DNA of 64,000 nucleotides from Pantoea allii (GCF_002307475.1 NZ_NTMH01000040.1:310001-374000); one strand, 5' to 3'; positions 33,728 through 41,160 are shown, numbered from the stretch's first letter. Notes: generated by a model from the letters alone, not told the origin. Program-made: numbers and translations.

Positions 33728-34399
33728 ATGGATTTCGGGGTTGCTCTTTCTGATAATTCTGGTAATCCCTTTTACATTAAAGGGACCATGCCATTAACAC
33801 TGATGGGAAAACAAACTTTTTCTATACCTTCAGGTGGGTTAGGATCGGCGGTGGTGCATGAGAACGATAACGTTCTAAGGTTGTTTTACTATGATGCATC
33901 TGGAGGTGATGGTTATGCTTTCTATTCCAGAGACACCCAAAATCGAGGAGTCCTTACATACGGAGGCAATAACAGATCATGCGTTATAACCCTATACACA
34001 TTTGGATACCAGTATCAAAATCCTCCTAAATTCGGCATAGGTATTTTTGATAATGCCTCTCCGCGTCGTTGCATCATTCATAATCAGTCTAAAGTACTCA
34101 GTAATGTTCAGAATCTCGGAACAGAAGGGGATGAGAATGCTGGCTACAAAATTTCGGTAAATCTCTCAGGGCGGTGGGCCGTAAGCCCGGTAATGACAGG
34201 ATTAATTACCGGTGTGATCAATCAGGGTGGGCAGGCCTATCCTTTTCAGTCAGTTTTTTATGCCAGATCACTTTATGATGGAAATAGTTCAGCTATTGCT
34301 TCAATATTAGACAAAGGTGTTCCCACCGGTGGTGTAAGCAATGTTACGTATTCCAACTTTCGAAACAGAGTTTTTGCTGTGGATATGTCAAGGTATTAA
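33728..34399 (+). CDS. Putative tail-tip or receptor-binding accessory protein
   Basis: 223 aa, predicted mostly beta, beginning DFGVALSDNSGNPFYIKG. It starts 3 bp after the previous small gene and is more AT-rich than the tail genes, as expected for a recently exchanged receptor-interaction gene. No family firmly recognised. Confidence 0.6.
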   Translation: MDFGVALSDNSGNPFYIKGTMPLTLMGKQTFSIPSGGLGSAVVHENDNVLRLFYYDASGGDGYAFYSRDTQNRGVLTYGGNNRSCVITLYTFGYQYQNPPKFGIGIFDNASPRRCIIHNQSKVLSNVQNLGTEGDENAGYKISVNLSGRWAVSPVMTGLITGVINQGGQAYPFQSVFYARSLYDGNSSAIASILDKGVPTGGVSNVTYSNFRNRVFAVDMSRY

Positions 34400-34484
34400 T
34401 ATTAGATCGTCATGATTGAATATTCTGTTTGAAATAATATACATAATGAATTAAAACACTGGAAACCAGTTTAAGGAAGAAAAA

Positions 34485-34709
34485 ATGAAATTAATTGCTG
34501 TTTTATTTACTTTATTATTTATCTCTGGATGTCAGACTTTGCCGCCTGTACAGTGCACTGCAACTGCCAGCATCGGTGGTCAGGATACCACTGTTCAGAT
34601 TTACGGCGTCAGAAAGCAGGCCAACCAGACACAGTATTACGCCGGAAACCCTTTCGGCTGGAAGTGGGTATCAAAAACCAACTTTACGCAGTCTACTTGC
34701 GAAAAATAA
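34485..34709 (+). CDS. Cor-like superinfection-exclusion lipoprotein
   Basis: 74 aa. Signal peptide with lipobox FISGC, then a mature part with PPVQCTATASIGGQ and QTQYYAGNPFGWKWVS. This resembles Cor of phi80/N15-type phages, an outer-membrane-directed lipoprotein expressed in the lysogen that inactivates the phage receptor (FhuA in E. coli). It has its own ribosome site (AAGGAAG) and terminator and probably its own promoter in the AT-rich 34400-34484 gap. Confidence 0.65.
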   Translation: MKLIAVLFTLLFISGCQTLPPVQCTATASIGGQDTTVQIYGVRKQANQTQYYAGNPFGWKWVSKTNFTQSTCEK

Positions 34710-34729
34710 GCAACAAACCAATCACAAAT

Positions 34730-34756
34730 AACCCGGCCACTGAGCCGGGTTTTTTA
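34730..34756 (+). terminator. Terminator after Cor-like gene
   Basis: AACCCGGC, loop CACTGA, GCCGGGTT, six or more Ts. Confidence 0.85.
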
Positions 34757-34772
34757 TTGCCCGGAGATCGCC

Positions 34773-36080
34773 ATGGCAGCAGGCACTATCGCATTAACCA
34801 ACAACTCAGCAACAGTAAACGGAAGCGGTACCAGCTTTACTACAGAGCTAAAGACGGGCGATTTCGTTTACGTCACGGTAGGCGGCGCACCATACACACT
34901 GGTAGCTGCTAGCATCACATCAGACACCCAAATGACGCTTGCCGTAGCTTTCGATGGCCCGACAACCAGCGGGTTAGCCTGGAATTCTGTAGCGGCCTCT
35001 TTGCTGGTTGCTATTACGCAAAAAATCCTTAATGACTTTGCCAGTGTAGCGCGTGGACGCATTCTCGATTTCCAGAACTGGCAAAAAATTTACAGTGACG
35101 TGCAGTCAGTAGATGTAATCCGCCCGGACAGAACTGTGTTCACTGGCCCGAGTTGGGGTTACATGGCGAATCAGTACAAAAATAAACTCGATAAATCAAG
35201 TAACCTTGCTGATTTACCTAATATACCGGCTGCCCGAGACAATATTGGTGTTGGCTACGGAACTTCCGCTAATACGGTGGCGCAAGGAAATGACGTACGG
35301 CTTAATACTCTGGACAAAAAGTCCGGCGGCACTGTAAACGGAGCCATAACTACAACAGGACCTATCACCGGCCCTGCTACAGGTGGTCTTGCTGTAGGGG
35401 CAGGAGAAAGAAACCGTGTAGAATTAAACAACGTAGGTTCTGGCGGGAATACCGGTACGCCTGTGGGCTGGACAGTTTATCGCTGGTATGACGAGCTTGT
35501 TCAAACAGGTATTCGACGCGCAGGTGATACGAGTATTCAGTCATACTTCATGGCGATGTCGAATGTGGGCTCCTGGGAATTCCAGCGCTCGGGCAACGCG
35601 TCGGCTCCTGGCTCATGGGTTAACGGTTCAGATGAGCGCCATAAGACTAAAATCAAGACTGTCAGCGATCCTCTTTCAGCGGTACTGTCGTGGAGAGGAA
35701 CAACATACGATAAAAAGGATGGAGTAAGAGAGGTTGGCCTTATTGCACAGGATGTGGAAAAAATTTGTCCTGAGGCTATTACCAATAATGGTGACAGAAA
35801 ATTCATGGACGGCACAGTTATCCCTGATTTCAAATACCTCAACACAGCCGGCGCTGCGGCTGCCTATCACACTGAAGCCATCAAGACTATTTTTGAGATT
35901 CTTTACCAGCTTGCAGAATCACCCGACGAGGCACTGAAAACTCTGGAAGTTATCCGCAAGAGGGCGGAAGAAATCAAAAATATCAGTATTGAACAGGAGT
36001 CTCCCCGTAAAGAGAAGCCACCTGTATTTGATGTCCCTACCAATGAAGAACCGGTCAACAACGAAGAAACAGGATCGTAA
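34773..36080 (+). CDS. Tail fibre with C-terminal S74 intramolecular chaperone
   Basis: 435 aa. The N-terminal domain (GTIALTNNSATVNGSGTSFT) is typical of short tail-fibre attachment regions. The middle is a repetitive beta stalk. From about residue 290 the peptidase S74 domain begins at GSDERHKTKI, where Ser and Lys act in self-cleavage after trimerisation; EVGLIAQDVEKICPEAI and YHTEAIKTIFEI follow. The final about 40 residues are a charged tail. It is the fibre that contacts surface glycans or proteins. Confidence 0.88.
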   Translation: MAAGTIALTNNSATVNGSGTSFTTELKTGDFVYVTVGGAPYTLVAASITSDTQMTLAVAFDGPTTSGLAWNSVAASLLVAITQKILNDFASVARGRILDFQNWQKIYSDVQSVDVIRPDRTVFTGPSWGYMANQYKNKLDKSSNLADLPNIPAARDNIGVGYGTSANTVAQGNDVRLNTLDKKSGGTVNGAITTTGPITGPATGGLAVGAGERNRVELNNVGSGGNTGTPVGWTVYRWYDELVQTGIRRAGDTSIQSYFMAMSNVGSWEFQRSGNASAPGSWVNGSDERHKTKIKTVSDPLSAVLSWRGTTYDKKDGVREVGLIAQDVEKICPEAITNNGDRKFMDGTVIPDFKYLNTAGAAAAYHTEAIKTIFEILYQLAESPDEALKTLEVIRKRAEEIKNISIEQESPRKEKPPVFDVPTNEEPVNNEETGS

Positions 36081-36084
36081 AAAA

Positions 36085-36099
36085 GCCCGGCGACCGGGC
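36085..36099. terminator. Hairpin after tail fibre gene
   Basis: GCCCGG, loop CGA, CCGGGC, preceded by an A-run but without Ts downstream. It would act better as a terminator for leftward transcription. Confidence 0.4.
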
Positions 36100-36255
36100 A
36101 ATGACTCAGCCGCTCCTGTCTCAGCAGGTTTACGGGGTGGGTGATTAAAGCTTAGTCACTCGCCCTGTACCCTTCAAAATAAAATCCCTTTCCTACCAAC
36201 ACCTTTACAAATCTCACATCCACATCGGCTTGATCAATTTCACGGGTTGATATTA

Positions 36256-36271
36256 CTGTGATTATATACAG
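36256..36271. promoter_or_regulatory. LexA SOS box of the umuC operon
   Basis: CTGTGATTATATACAG fits CTGT-N8-ACAG and sits 22 bp upstream of the first ORF's ATG, with a CGGAGG ribosome site between. It predicts induction on DNA damage independently of prophage repression. Confidence 0.8.
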
Positions 36272-36292
36272 TAAAAATCGGAGGGTAAAACA

Positions 36293-36532
36293 ATGCCCCG
36301 TGACTACGAAATCATGATTGCCTTTCGCCAGGCCATTAAGCGCGACAGCCAAGGGCGCTACACACTCAGCACACTCGACTTTGTCCGCGAGCTAGATCTC
36401 CTTAACTGGCATTACACGCTTCGCGCCGCCAACAAGTGGGTAGAAACGCACACAACAACCTTCCGCGACATCTCAACCTCTGAAGGCGAAGAGCGCGTGT
36501 TTCAGGTTTTTAATCCTAATGGTGGCTTCTGA
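36293..36532 (+). CDS. Small SOS-operon protein upstream of umuC, not UmuD
   Basis: 79 aa (MPRDYEIMIAFRQAIKRDSQ, then FRDISTSEGEERVFQVFNP). It lies in the umuD position, but it has no serine-lysine peptidase motifs and is too short for UmuD. Its stop overlaps the umuC ATG by one base, so the two are coupled. The fold is unknown; possibly a small partner or regulator of the polymerase. Confidence 0.7.
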   Translation: MPRDYEIMIAFRQAIKRDSQGRYTLSTLDFVRELDLLNWHYTLRAANKWVETHTTTFRDISTSEGEERVFQVFNPNGGF

Positions 36533-37794
36533 TGTTCGCCCTGGTTGACGTTAATTCGTTTTACGCCAGTTGTGAAACGGTATTCAGGCCAGACCTGAAA
36601 GGAAAGCCGGTTGTCGTTCTGAGTAACAACGACGGCTGCGTAATAGCCCGTTCTGCCGAAGCCAAGAAATTGCAGATACCTATGGGGGCACCCTATTTCA
36701 AGCTGAAGGATGAGTTCAGACGTCATGGTGTGCAGGTTTTCAGTTCCAATTATGCGCTCTACGCCGATATGAGTAATCGCGTCATGACGACCCTGGAGGA
36801 CATGGCTCCAGCTGTAGAAATATACTCAATTGACGAGGCTTTCATGTGCCTGGATGGCATGCAACGCCTGACCTCATTAGATGCTCTGGGGCGAAGGGTT
36901 CGCGCCAGAATTAAAAAGGAAACCCACCTTACTGTCGGCGTTGGCATAGCGCAAACCAAAACGCTTGCGAAGCTCGCTAACCATGCCGCAAAAAAGTGGA
37001 GTAAGACAGGGGGCGTTCTGGACTTGTCCAACACAGACCGGCAAAAAAAATTATTGGCGCTTGTGCCGGTTGAGGATGTCTGGGGAGTTGGTCGCCGTAT
37101 CAGTAAAAAGCTAAATGCCATGGGTATCACCACGGCTAAAGACCTGGCTGACCAAAGCACGTATATCATTCGCAAGCATTTTAACGTTGTGCTTGAACGC
37201 ACCGTCCGGGAGCTGCGTGGAGAGCCCTGCTTAGAGCTTGAAGAGTTCGCACCAACTAAACAGCAGATAGTGTGCTCACGTTCGTTTGGTTCGCGTATCA
37301 CCGAATACATGGATATGCGTCAGGCCGTGTGTGCTTTTGCAGAACGAGCCGCAGAAAAGCTGAGGAAAGAAAGGCAGTACTGCAAACAGATAGCCGTATT
37401 TGTCCGTACCAGCCCGCATGCAGAGGGAGAAGTATTTTATGGCAATCAGGCCAACGGAAAATTGCTCACACCTTCTAACGATACCCGTGACATTATCCGG
37501 GTAGCTATGGACGCTCTGGATCAGATATGGCTCGACGGTCATCGCTATATGAAAGCAGGAGTGATGCTGGGCGACTTTTTCAGCCAGGGAGTGTCTCAGC
37601 TCAATCTGTTTGATGAATACAGGCCACAGCCCAACAGCGAAGCCCTGATGCGTGTTGTTGATGGGCTCAACCAGAGCGGCAAGGCTAATTTATTTTTTGC
37701 AGGGCAGGGAATTGAAAAGTCCTGGGACATGAAACGCGAGATGCTTTCACCTGCTTATACGACCCGTTTTGCAGATCTGCCAGTGGTAAAATGA
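36532..37794 (+). CDS. umuC: Y-family DNA polymerase, UmuC/ImpB/SamB type
   Basis: 420 aa, full length. FALVDVNSFYASCETVFRP at the start, catalytic SIDEAF (about 99-104), HhH region VWGVGRRISKKL, little-finger domain and C-terminal DUF4113 segment ending in DMKREMLSPAYTTRF. It performs error-prone lesion bypass. It is co-transcribed with a 79-aa ORF from a LexA-boxed promoter. UmuC normally needs processed UmuD'2, so it may rely on host UmuD. Confidence 0.93.
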   Translation: MFALVDVNSFYASCETVFRPDLKGKPVVVLSNNDGCVIARSAEAKKLQIPMGAPYFKLKDEFRRHGVQVFSSNYALYADMSNRVMTTLEDMAPAVEIYSIDEAFMCLDGMQRLTSLDALGRRVRARIKKETHLTVGVGIAQTKTLAKLANHAAKKWSKTGGVLDLSNTDRQKKLLALVPVEDVWGVGRRISKKLNAMGITTAKDLADQSTYIIRKHFNVVLERTVRELRGEPCLELEEFAPTKQQIVCSRSFGSRITEYMDMRQAVCAFAERAAEKLRKERQYCKQIAVFVRTSPHAEGEVFYGNQANGKLLTPSNDTRDIIRVAMDALDQIWLDGHRYMKAGVMLGDFFSQGVSQLNLFDEYRPQPNSEALMRVVDGLNQSGKANLFFAGQGIEKSWDMKREMLSPAYTTRFADLPVVK

Positions 37795-37801
37795 GGGAGA
37801 G

Positions 37802-37832
37802 TTTTACCATCATTTTGCCATTGTTTTACCAT
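37802..37832 (+). repeat. Three 11-bp-spaced repeats, candidate integrase arm sites
   Basis: TTTTACCAT (37802), TTTTGCCAT (37813), TTTTACCAT (37824): consensus TTTTRCCAT at exact 11-bp spacing, about 57 bp from the tRNA-Pro half. Tandem arm-type sites of lambda-type integrases have this geometry. Confidence 0.5.
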
Positions 37833-37850
37833 CGAAAATCGCAGGCAATA

Positions 37851-37878
37851 AAAAAGCAGCCGTAACAGGCTGCTTTTT
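37851..37878. terminator. Bidirectional terminator after umuC
   Basis: AAAAAGCAGCC and GGCTGCTTTTT arms around GTAACA. Confidence 0.8.
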
Positions 37879-37888
37879 AAGGGTAATT

Positions 37889-37940
37889 TGGTCGGCACGA
37901 GAGGATTTGAACCTCCGACCCCTGACACCCCATGACAGTG
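37889..37940 (-). other. 3' half of tRNA-Pro(GGG), att core
   Basis: The minus strand reads from the anticodon stem-loop (containing GGG) through variable loop, T-arm (GGTTCAAATCC) and acceptor to CCA. It agrees with my memory of E. coli proL except about two positions. The 5' half of the tRNA is absent: sequence beyond 37940 is unrelated. This is the usual footprint of integration into a tRNA 3' end. It is not a functional tRNA here. Confidence 0.8.
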
Positions 37941-37942
37941 TT

Positions 37943-38512
37943 TTAAGAAAAATTCTTAATTTTATTTATTAATGTGAATACCGATTTAACATAGCTTTTT
38001 GCGCTTTCATGCGTGATCTTCAAATCTGTTCTGTGAGCAGCCATGTTTCTAACTGATTGCAATTCATGGAACAATATGAATTCGTCTTCACCGATCAAAT
38101 CAGAATCACGAAACGTTTTAGCTATGCGAGATAAATAAGCAGGTCTTCTTCTTAATGAAGTGGATATATTATTAGGAATTCTACCAGAGTCAGATAACCT
38201 GTCAAAAGCTAAGTAAGAAGCTTCAAATAGTTTATTATAAGATTTCATCACAGCCTCAAAAGGGCTAAGGAAACTGAATTCTTGATAGTCCTCGTTTGGT
38301 ATTTCAGGGTTTTCTTCTGCTATTACATCAGCTTGGGAAGCAGCCTCTTCTACTCTTTGTTCGAATAAAAGCTCAAATTTGTCGTATTTTAGTGATTTGA
38401 GATCTCTGACAAGTTTAAGGATATCGTTTCTGCCAAAATAGAGTATAAAAATTACTACTGATGGCCAGGCAAGTGATTTAATAATTGAGGAGAGAAAGGT
38501 TAAGGAATCCAC
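37943..38512 (-). CDS. Membrane-anchored HEPN-motif protein, candidate phage defence gene
   Basis: 189 aa. One N-terminal TM helix (residues about 9-27, LAWPSVVIFILYF), a coiled-coil/acidic linker, then a helical domain with R155-N-M-A-A-H160 in LQSVRNMAAHRTDL. This R-x4-H motif, with a polar residue after R, is characteristic of HEPN ribonucleases (DUF4145-like context). It is AT-rich and solitary, beginning 3 bp beyond the tRNA-Pro half. Membrane-tethered HEPN proteins are common in abortive-infection systems. An effector without visible partner is inferred, not shown. Confidence 0.65.
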   Translation of the reverse strand: MDSLTFLSSIIKSLAWPSVVIFILYFGRNDILKLVRDLKSLKYDKFELLFEQRVEEAASQADVIAEENPEIPNEDYQEFSFLSPFEAVMKSYNKLFEASYLAFDRLSDSGRIPNNISTSLRRRPAYLSRIAKTFRDSDLIGEDEFILFHELQSVRNMAAHRTDLKITHESAKSYVKSVFTLINKIKNFS

Positions 38513-38657
38513 AGGATATCGCCAAGAAAATATTTAAATATTTTCATAATTTAGGCGAAACTTAACTCATAAGTCAATGATTTTAAAGGTTGGGAAATTA
38601 CTGTTTAGTTATGAAATAGTGGCTTAAGCTTATGTTTTTTAATGTTAAAAAAAGTGA
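38513..38657. other. AT-rich spacer upstream of the HEPN gene
   Basis: No ORF. It probably contains the promoter of the leftward HEPN-motif gene. Confidence 0.4.
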
Positions 38658-38779
38658 TTTAAAATCCCTCGATCGCAAGGTCGTGCGGGTTCAAGTCCCG
38701 CCCCGGGCACCATATTGAAACACCAATAAAATCAAGTAGTAGCAATGTCGTTTAAGCCGCCTCTTTGGGCGGTTTTTTT
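38658..38779 (+). repeat. Copy A: 3' half of tRNA-Leu(UAA) plus downstream terminator
   Basis: TTTAAAATCCCTC begins at the anticodon region (UAA), followed by the long variable arm, T-arm GGTTCAAG, acceptor and CCA at about 38711, then about 45 bp and a terminator (CCGCC, TCTTT, GGGCGG, T7). The 5' half is missing. The T-arm is intact. It is repeated at 40293-40412 with about two differences. This looks like an att site generated by integration into the tRNA-Leu gene. Confidence 0.85.
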
Positions 38780-39322
38780 GTGCCTGAAATTCGGCAGTGG
38801 CAGCAAAATGGCGATGACTTGGCGATGGCATTTTTATAATCTGTCTTTAGACGGTTAGACAGTTTTACAAGCGTTTGCAAAAGTCAGCGTCCGAGCGTCA
38901 GTAAACTGAGCAGATAAACTTATGATGTAAAAATGATCTAAATGATTACCGTAAGGATCTGACTGACGCAGGCGGCTTTATAATTTACAGATGTTTGTGT
39001 CTCCGGCCCAAAAGCGGGAGGCTAGGGTGCATAAGAAAGATGATAAGAACATTGCAATCTTTTGCACAATACGGATCGAGGTGGTTGTAATTTTACAGCG
39101 CACGTATTTGATTCGAGCTAACAAACCTCGAATGAGCCATGCTAGCCAAACGCTGATGTATTCAAAGGAAAAATAATTTATATTTCATTAGGTTATGCTT
39201 AACAAGCAGCGTTTATAGTTTTAATGATTTTATAGTCAGCGTAAGTGTGAAAACTATTAATAAAAAAGTTAAGATAATCTTCTTTGAAGATAGTCATTTA
39301 TGTCGGAAACATGGAGGTAACG
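38780..39322. other. AT-rich spacer in the mini-element
   Basis: No supported gene. It contains three 11-bp-spaced TGGC repeats at its left end and probably the promoter of the two-gene cassette near its right end. A 61-codon ORF at 38991 has no ribosome site or recognisable features. Confidence 0.5.
38798..38830 (+). repeat. Three 11-bp tandem repeats beside tRNA-Leu copy A
   Basis: TGGCAGCAAAA, TGGCGATGACT, TGGCGATGGCA at 38798, 38809 and 38820. Exact 11-bp period; candidate integrase arm sites. Confidence 0.5.
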
Positions 39323-39967
39323 ATGATAAGTGCGCGAAAGCTGGCTGATCAAATGGCAGAAGCTATTCACTTGGACAGCAACATGTTTCGGGGGTTTATA
39401 CAGGGATTTATGAGCTTGCCCGTCGATTTTTATTACCTGGGCAATGATTTCTTCCATACTGATGATCGATATGTAAATTCTCTTGATAAAGAAAGACTTA
39501 TACGATTAGTAAAGCATGGGATGGCGTCCAGGCATAATCTTGAAAAAGTTATTAAAATTTTTATGGATAATTTTTTTCAACACGTTGATTTCACTAAGAT
39601 GAAAGAGATTTCCGCTAAGGGAGGCGGGAATTTTGTTGGCCGCATGACATTCAACCAATTGGCTACTGCCAACATGGGTTATCTTTTCTCTTCACGTTTA
39701 ATTCCTCGTATTGCCTCCGGGCTAACTATCGGCAGTATCATGTCTCTAGGGGCTGCAATGTCGCGTGCGATTTACGTATCGAGAGATTTACAACGAAGAA
39801 ACCCTTCAATCTATGACACCTTAAGGCGCATGGGTGATATGGATCTCCTTTATTTTTTAGTGGCTGATAAAACCAGACCCTTTGAAGACGCTGCACAGCT
39901 TTGGGTAACAGATAGAAAAAAATTTCACCAAACGTGCTGCTTTTTTTTTGAGAAAGTAAAAATATGA
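39323..39967 (+). CDS. Unknown 214-aa protein of two-gene cassette, possible toxin
   Basis: ATG 39323 has a strong GGAGGTAA 2 bp upstream; longer in-frame starts (39284, 39311) lack one. The N-terminal part is helical (ISARKLADQMAEAIHLDSNM). Residues about 125-152 are hydrophobic and Gly/Ala-rich (ASGLTIGSIMSLGAAMSRAI), resembling a membrane-active helix. The C-terminus has CCFFFE. The stop overlaps the next ATG (ATGA). I do not recognise the family; an effector role is inferred from its pairing with a small two-TM protein and its location in an att-flanked cassette. Confidence 0.65.
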   Translation: MISARKLADQMAEAIHLDSNMFRGFIQGFMSLPVDFYYLGNDFFHTDDRYVNSLDKERLIRLVKHGMASRHNLEKVIKIFMDNFFQHVDFTKMKEISAKGGGNFVGRMTFNQLATANMGYLFSSRLIPRIASGLTIGSIMSLGAAMSRAIYVSRDLQRRNPSIYDTLRRMGDMDLLYFLVADKTRPFEDAAQLWVTDRKKFHQTCCFFFEKVKI

Positions 39968-40185
39968 AAAATTTTCTGCTTGCTGCTATATCTCGCATTG
40001 TTCAAGGCATCGGTATCGGCATATGTGGTCTATCGCTCATCTATGTGGGTTGGTATTTGTTTTTTTCTCATAACGTATACAAATATTACCTTGCCGTAGC
40101 GAGTTTAATGGGGCTGGTTATTGGGTACTATATCTTTAAGTTTGCCGTGCGAAAAATATACGATGAAAGCCCTGGCGACTGGTGA
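39964..40185 (+). CDS. Unknown 73-aa two-TM protein, possible immunity partner
   Basis: Two hydrophobic helices (about residues 12-34 and 41-62) with a short polar loop and charged C-terminus. It is translationally coupled to the 214-aa gene by a 4-base overlap. Small two-TM proteins after a putative membrane-active effector often confer immunity, for example in bacteriocin or toxin systems. This is inference from architecture only. Confidence 0.65.
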   Translation: MKNFLLAAISRIVQGIGIGICGLSLIYVGWYLFFSHNVYKYYLAVASLMGLVIGYYIFKFAVRKIYDESPGDW

Positions 40186-40292
40186 TTTTCGTGGCGGTAA
40201 AAACAAATTATGTAGCAGTAATGCGCTGGCATAGTTACGTTAAAAGTCGCTATGTATCATGAGATTATGATTGATAAGAAGCCTCAATAGCT

Positions 40293-40412
40293 TTTAAAAT
40301 CCCTCGATCGCAAGGTCGTGCGGGTTTAAGTCCCGCCCGGGCACCATATTGAAACACCAATAAAATCAAGTAGTAGCAATGTCGTTTAAGCCGCCTCTTT
40401 GGGCGGTTTTTT
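40293..40412 (+). repeat. Copy B: 3' half of tRNA-Leu(UAA) plus terminator
   Basis: Same as copy A except C to T in the T-loop (GGTTTAAG) and one fewer C near the acceptor stem. Both changes would impair a tRNA, so this copy is decaying. It carries the same terminator (GCCGCC, TCTTT, GGGCGG, Ts). Confidence 0.85.
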
Positions 40413-40452
40413 GTTTTTAAAGTCCCACGTCCTAATATGTCTTCCTAATATA

Positions 40453-40671
40453 TCAATCCTGTTTCTGACCTCCGACAACCAGCACAACCACGATCTTCCT
40501 GCTGTGACGTGCGGTTTGTTTCACGTTCTTATGCTCTGAAATTTCCTGTTTGGTATAAATGTTGCCATCGAGATGCGATATCCCTTTTGCTTGTAAGTCA
40601 CGAAAAGTGAAATTGAAATCTGGTCCAGGAAAAGCAGCTTTTGCTTCTTGCCTGGCTTTAAGCCAGAGCTG
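40453..40671 (-). pseudogene. C-terminal remnant of a tyrosine-recombinase integrase
   Basis: The minus strand encodes about 72 residues ending in TGA: LWLKARQEAKAAFPGPDF, then FTFRDLQAKGIS, KQEISEHKNVKQTARHSRKI. This is the usual integrase C-terminus (FxDLRAKG box, then GHK, then the ARYDRK-type segment). The nucleophilic Tyr is replaced by His and no upstream catalytic region remains, so it is dead. Its 3' end faces tRNA-Leu copy B, the usual orientation of int beside its att site. Confidence 0.7.
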
Positions 40672-40837
40672 TTAAAACCATCAGATAGCGCTACAGAAAC
40701 GATATTGGCTATGAACTGATACACATTAGTGATTTTTCACATTTTTTATAAAAAAAAGTTCAAAAGATAGGTTCAAGGCTCACCATGTCATGGATGTTGA
40801 GCTAATCTATTAATTTTTTTTATGAAATGAGGCGCTC

Positions 40838-41146
40838 ATGACTTGTTTATCTGTTGCTAAAACTATCTACATCAACAATGTGGACGATAAATACTTCAAG
40901 TACGAAATCATTCAGGACGAAGCTGGTGAGATTGTGTTTGCTGTCGCGTTTATCGAGGCCATTATTGAGCATGATGGGTTAAGCCTGCCTATGTGGACGA
41001 AGCTGGAAAACATTACCGTTGATCACCTGGTGCCCCCTAAAGATGCTGGGTTTCAGACTGAAGTAAGAGATCATCCTTATCCTGGGAAGTCTATGGGGAC
41101 AGTGATCGACGTATGCAAAGAACATCGAAAAAGATACAAAAATTAA
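40838..41146 (+). CDS. Hypothetical protein of the junction zone
   Basis: 102 aa (TIYINNVDDKYFKYEIIQDE, then HPYPGKSMGTVIDVCKEH). Probably a small soluble alpha/beta protein. A GAGG sequence lies upstream of the ATG. No family recognised. It sits between the integrase remnant and an IS remnant, so it is likely cargo of an old mobile element. Confidence 0.5.
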   Translation: MTCLSVAKTIYINNVDDKYFKYEIIQDEAGEIVFAVAFIEAIIEHDGLSLPMWTKLENITVDHLVPPKDAGFQTEVRDHPYPGKSMGTVIDVCKEHRKRYKN

Positions 41147-41160
41147 ACCAGGGTTTAGAC

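Larger units (their letters stand above)
1..37940. mobile_element. Lambdoid prophage, HK97-type head and lambda-type tail, left end outside window
   Basis: Contiguous phage modules in canonical order: early left genes, CI/Cro immunity, replication, Q antiterminator, lysis, packaging, head, tail, fibre and a UmuC moron. No integrase is present, so the left end with int lies before base 1. The right limit is placed at the tRNA-Pro(GGG) 3' half (37889-37940), which sits just after a terminator and three 11-bp-spaced repeats. A limit at the tRNA-Leu half near 38.66 kb is the alternative. No structural gene looks clearly broken except an in-frame stop near the end of the protease gene, so the prophage may be functional or recently so. 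Confidence 0.93.
38658..40412. mobile_element. Mini-element bounded by duplicated tRNA-Leu 3' halves
   Basis: Unit length 1635 bp between copy starts. It contains arm-type-like repeats (38798-38830), about 490 bp of AT-rich spacer, and a coupled two-gene cassette (39323-40185). No integrase is inside. It could be a non-autonomous satellite or the scar of a deleted prophage. Confidence 0.6.

Noticed and set aside
36152..36352. 66-codon minus-strand ORF opposite the LexA box
   Set aside because: The ATG lies inside the 79-aa plus-strand gene, no ribosome site, and no recognisable family.
37889..37940. Functional tRNA-Pro gene
   Set aside because: Only the anticodon arm through acceptor 3' strand is present; the 5' half is replaced by unrelated sequence.
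38991..39176. 61-codon ORF in the tRNA-Leu mini-element
   Set aside because: No Shine-Dalgarno, no domain, irregular codon use; treated as noise.
40521..40724. 67-codon minus-strand ORF
   Set aside because: Wrong frame; the neighbouring frame over the same DNA shows integrase C-terminal similarity instead.
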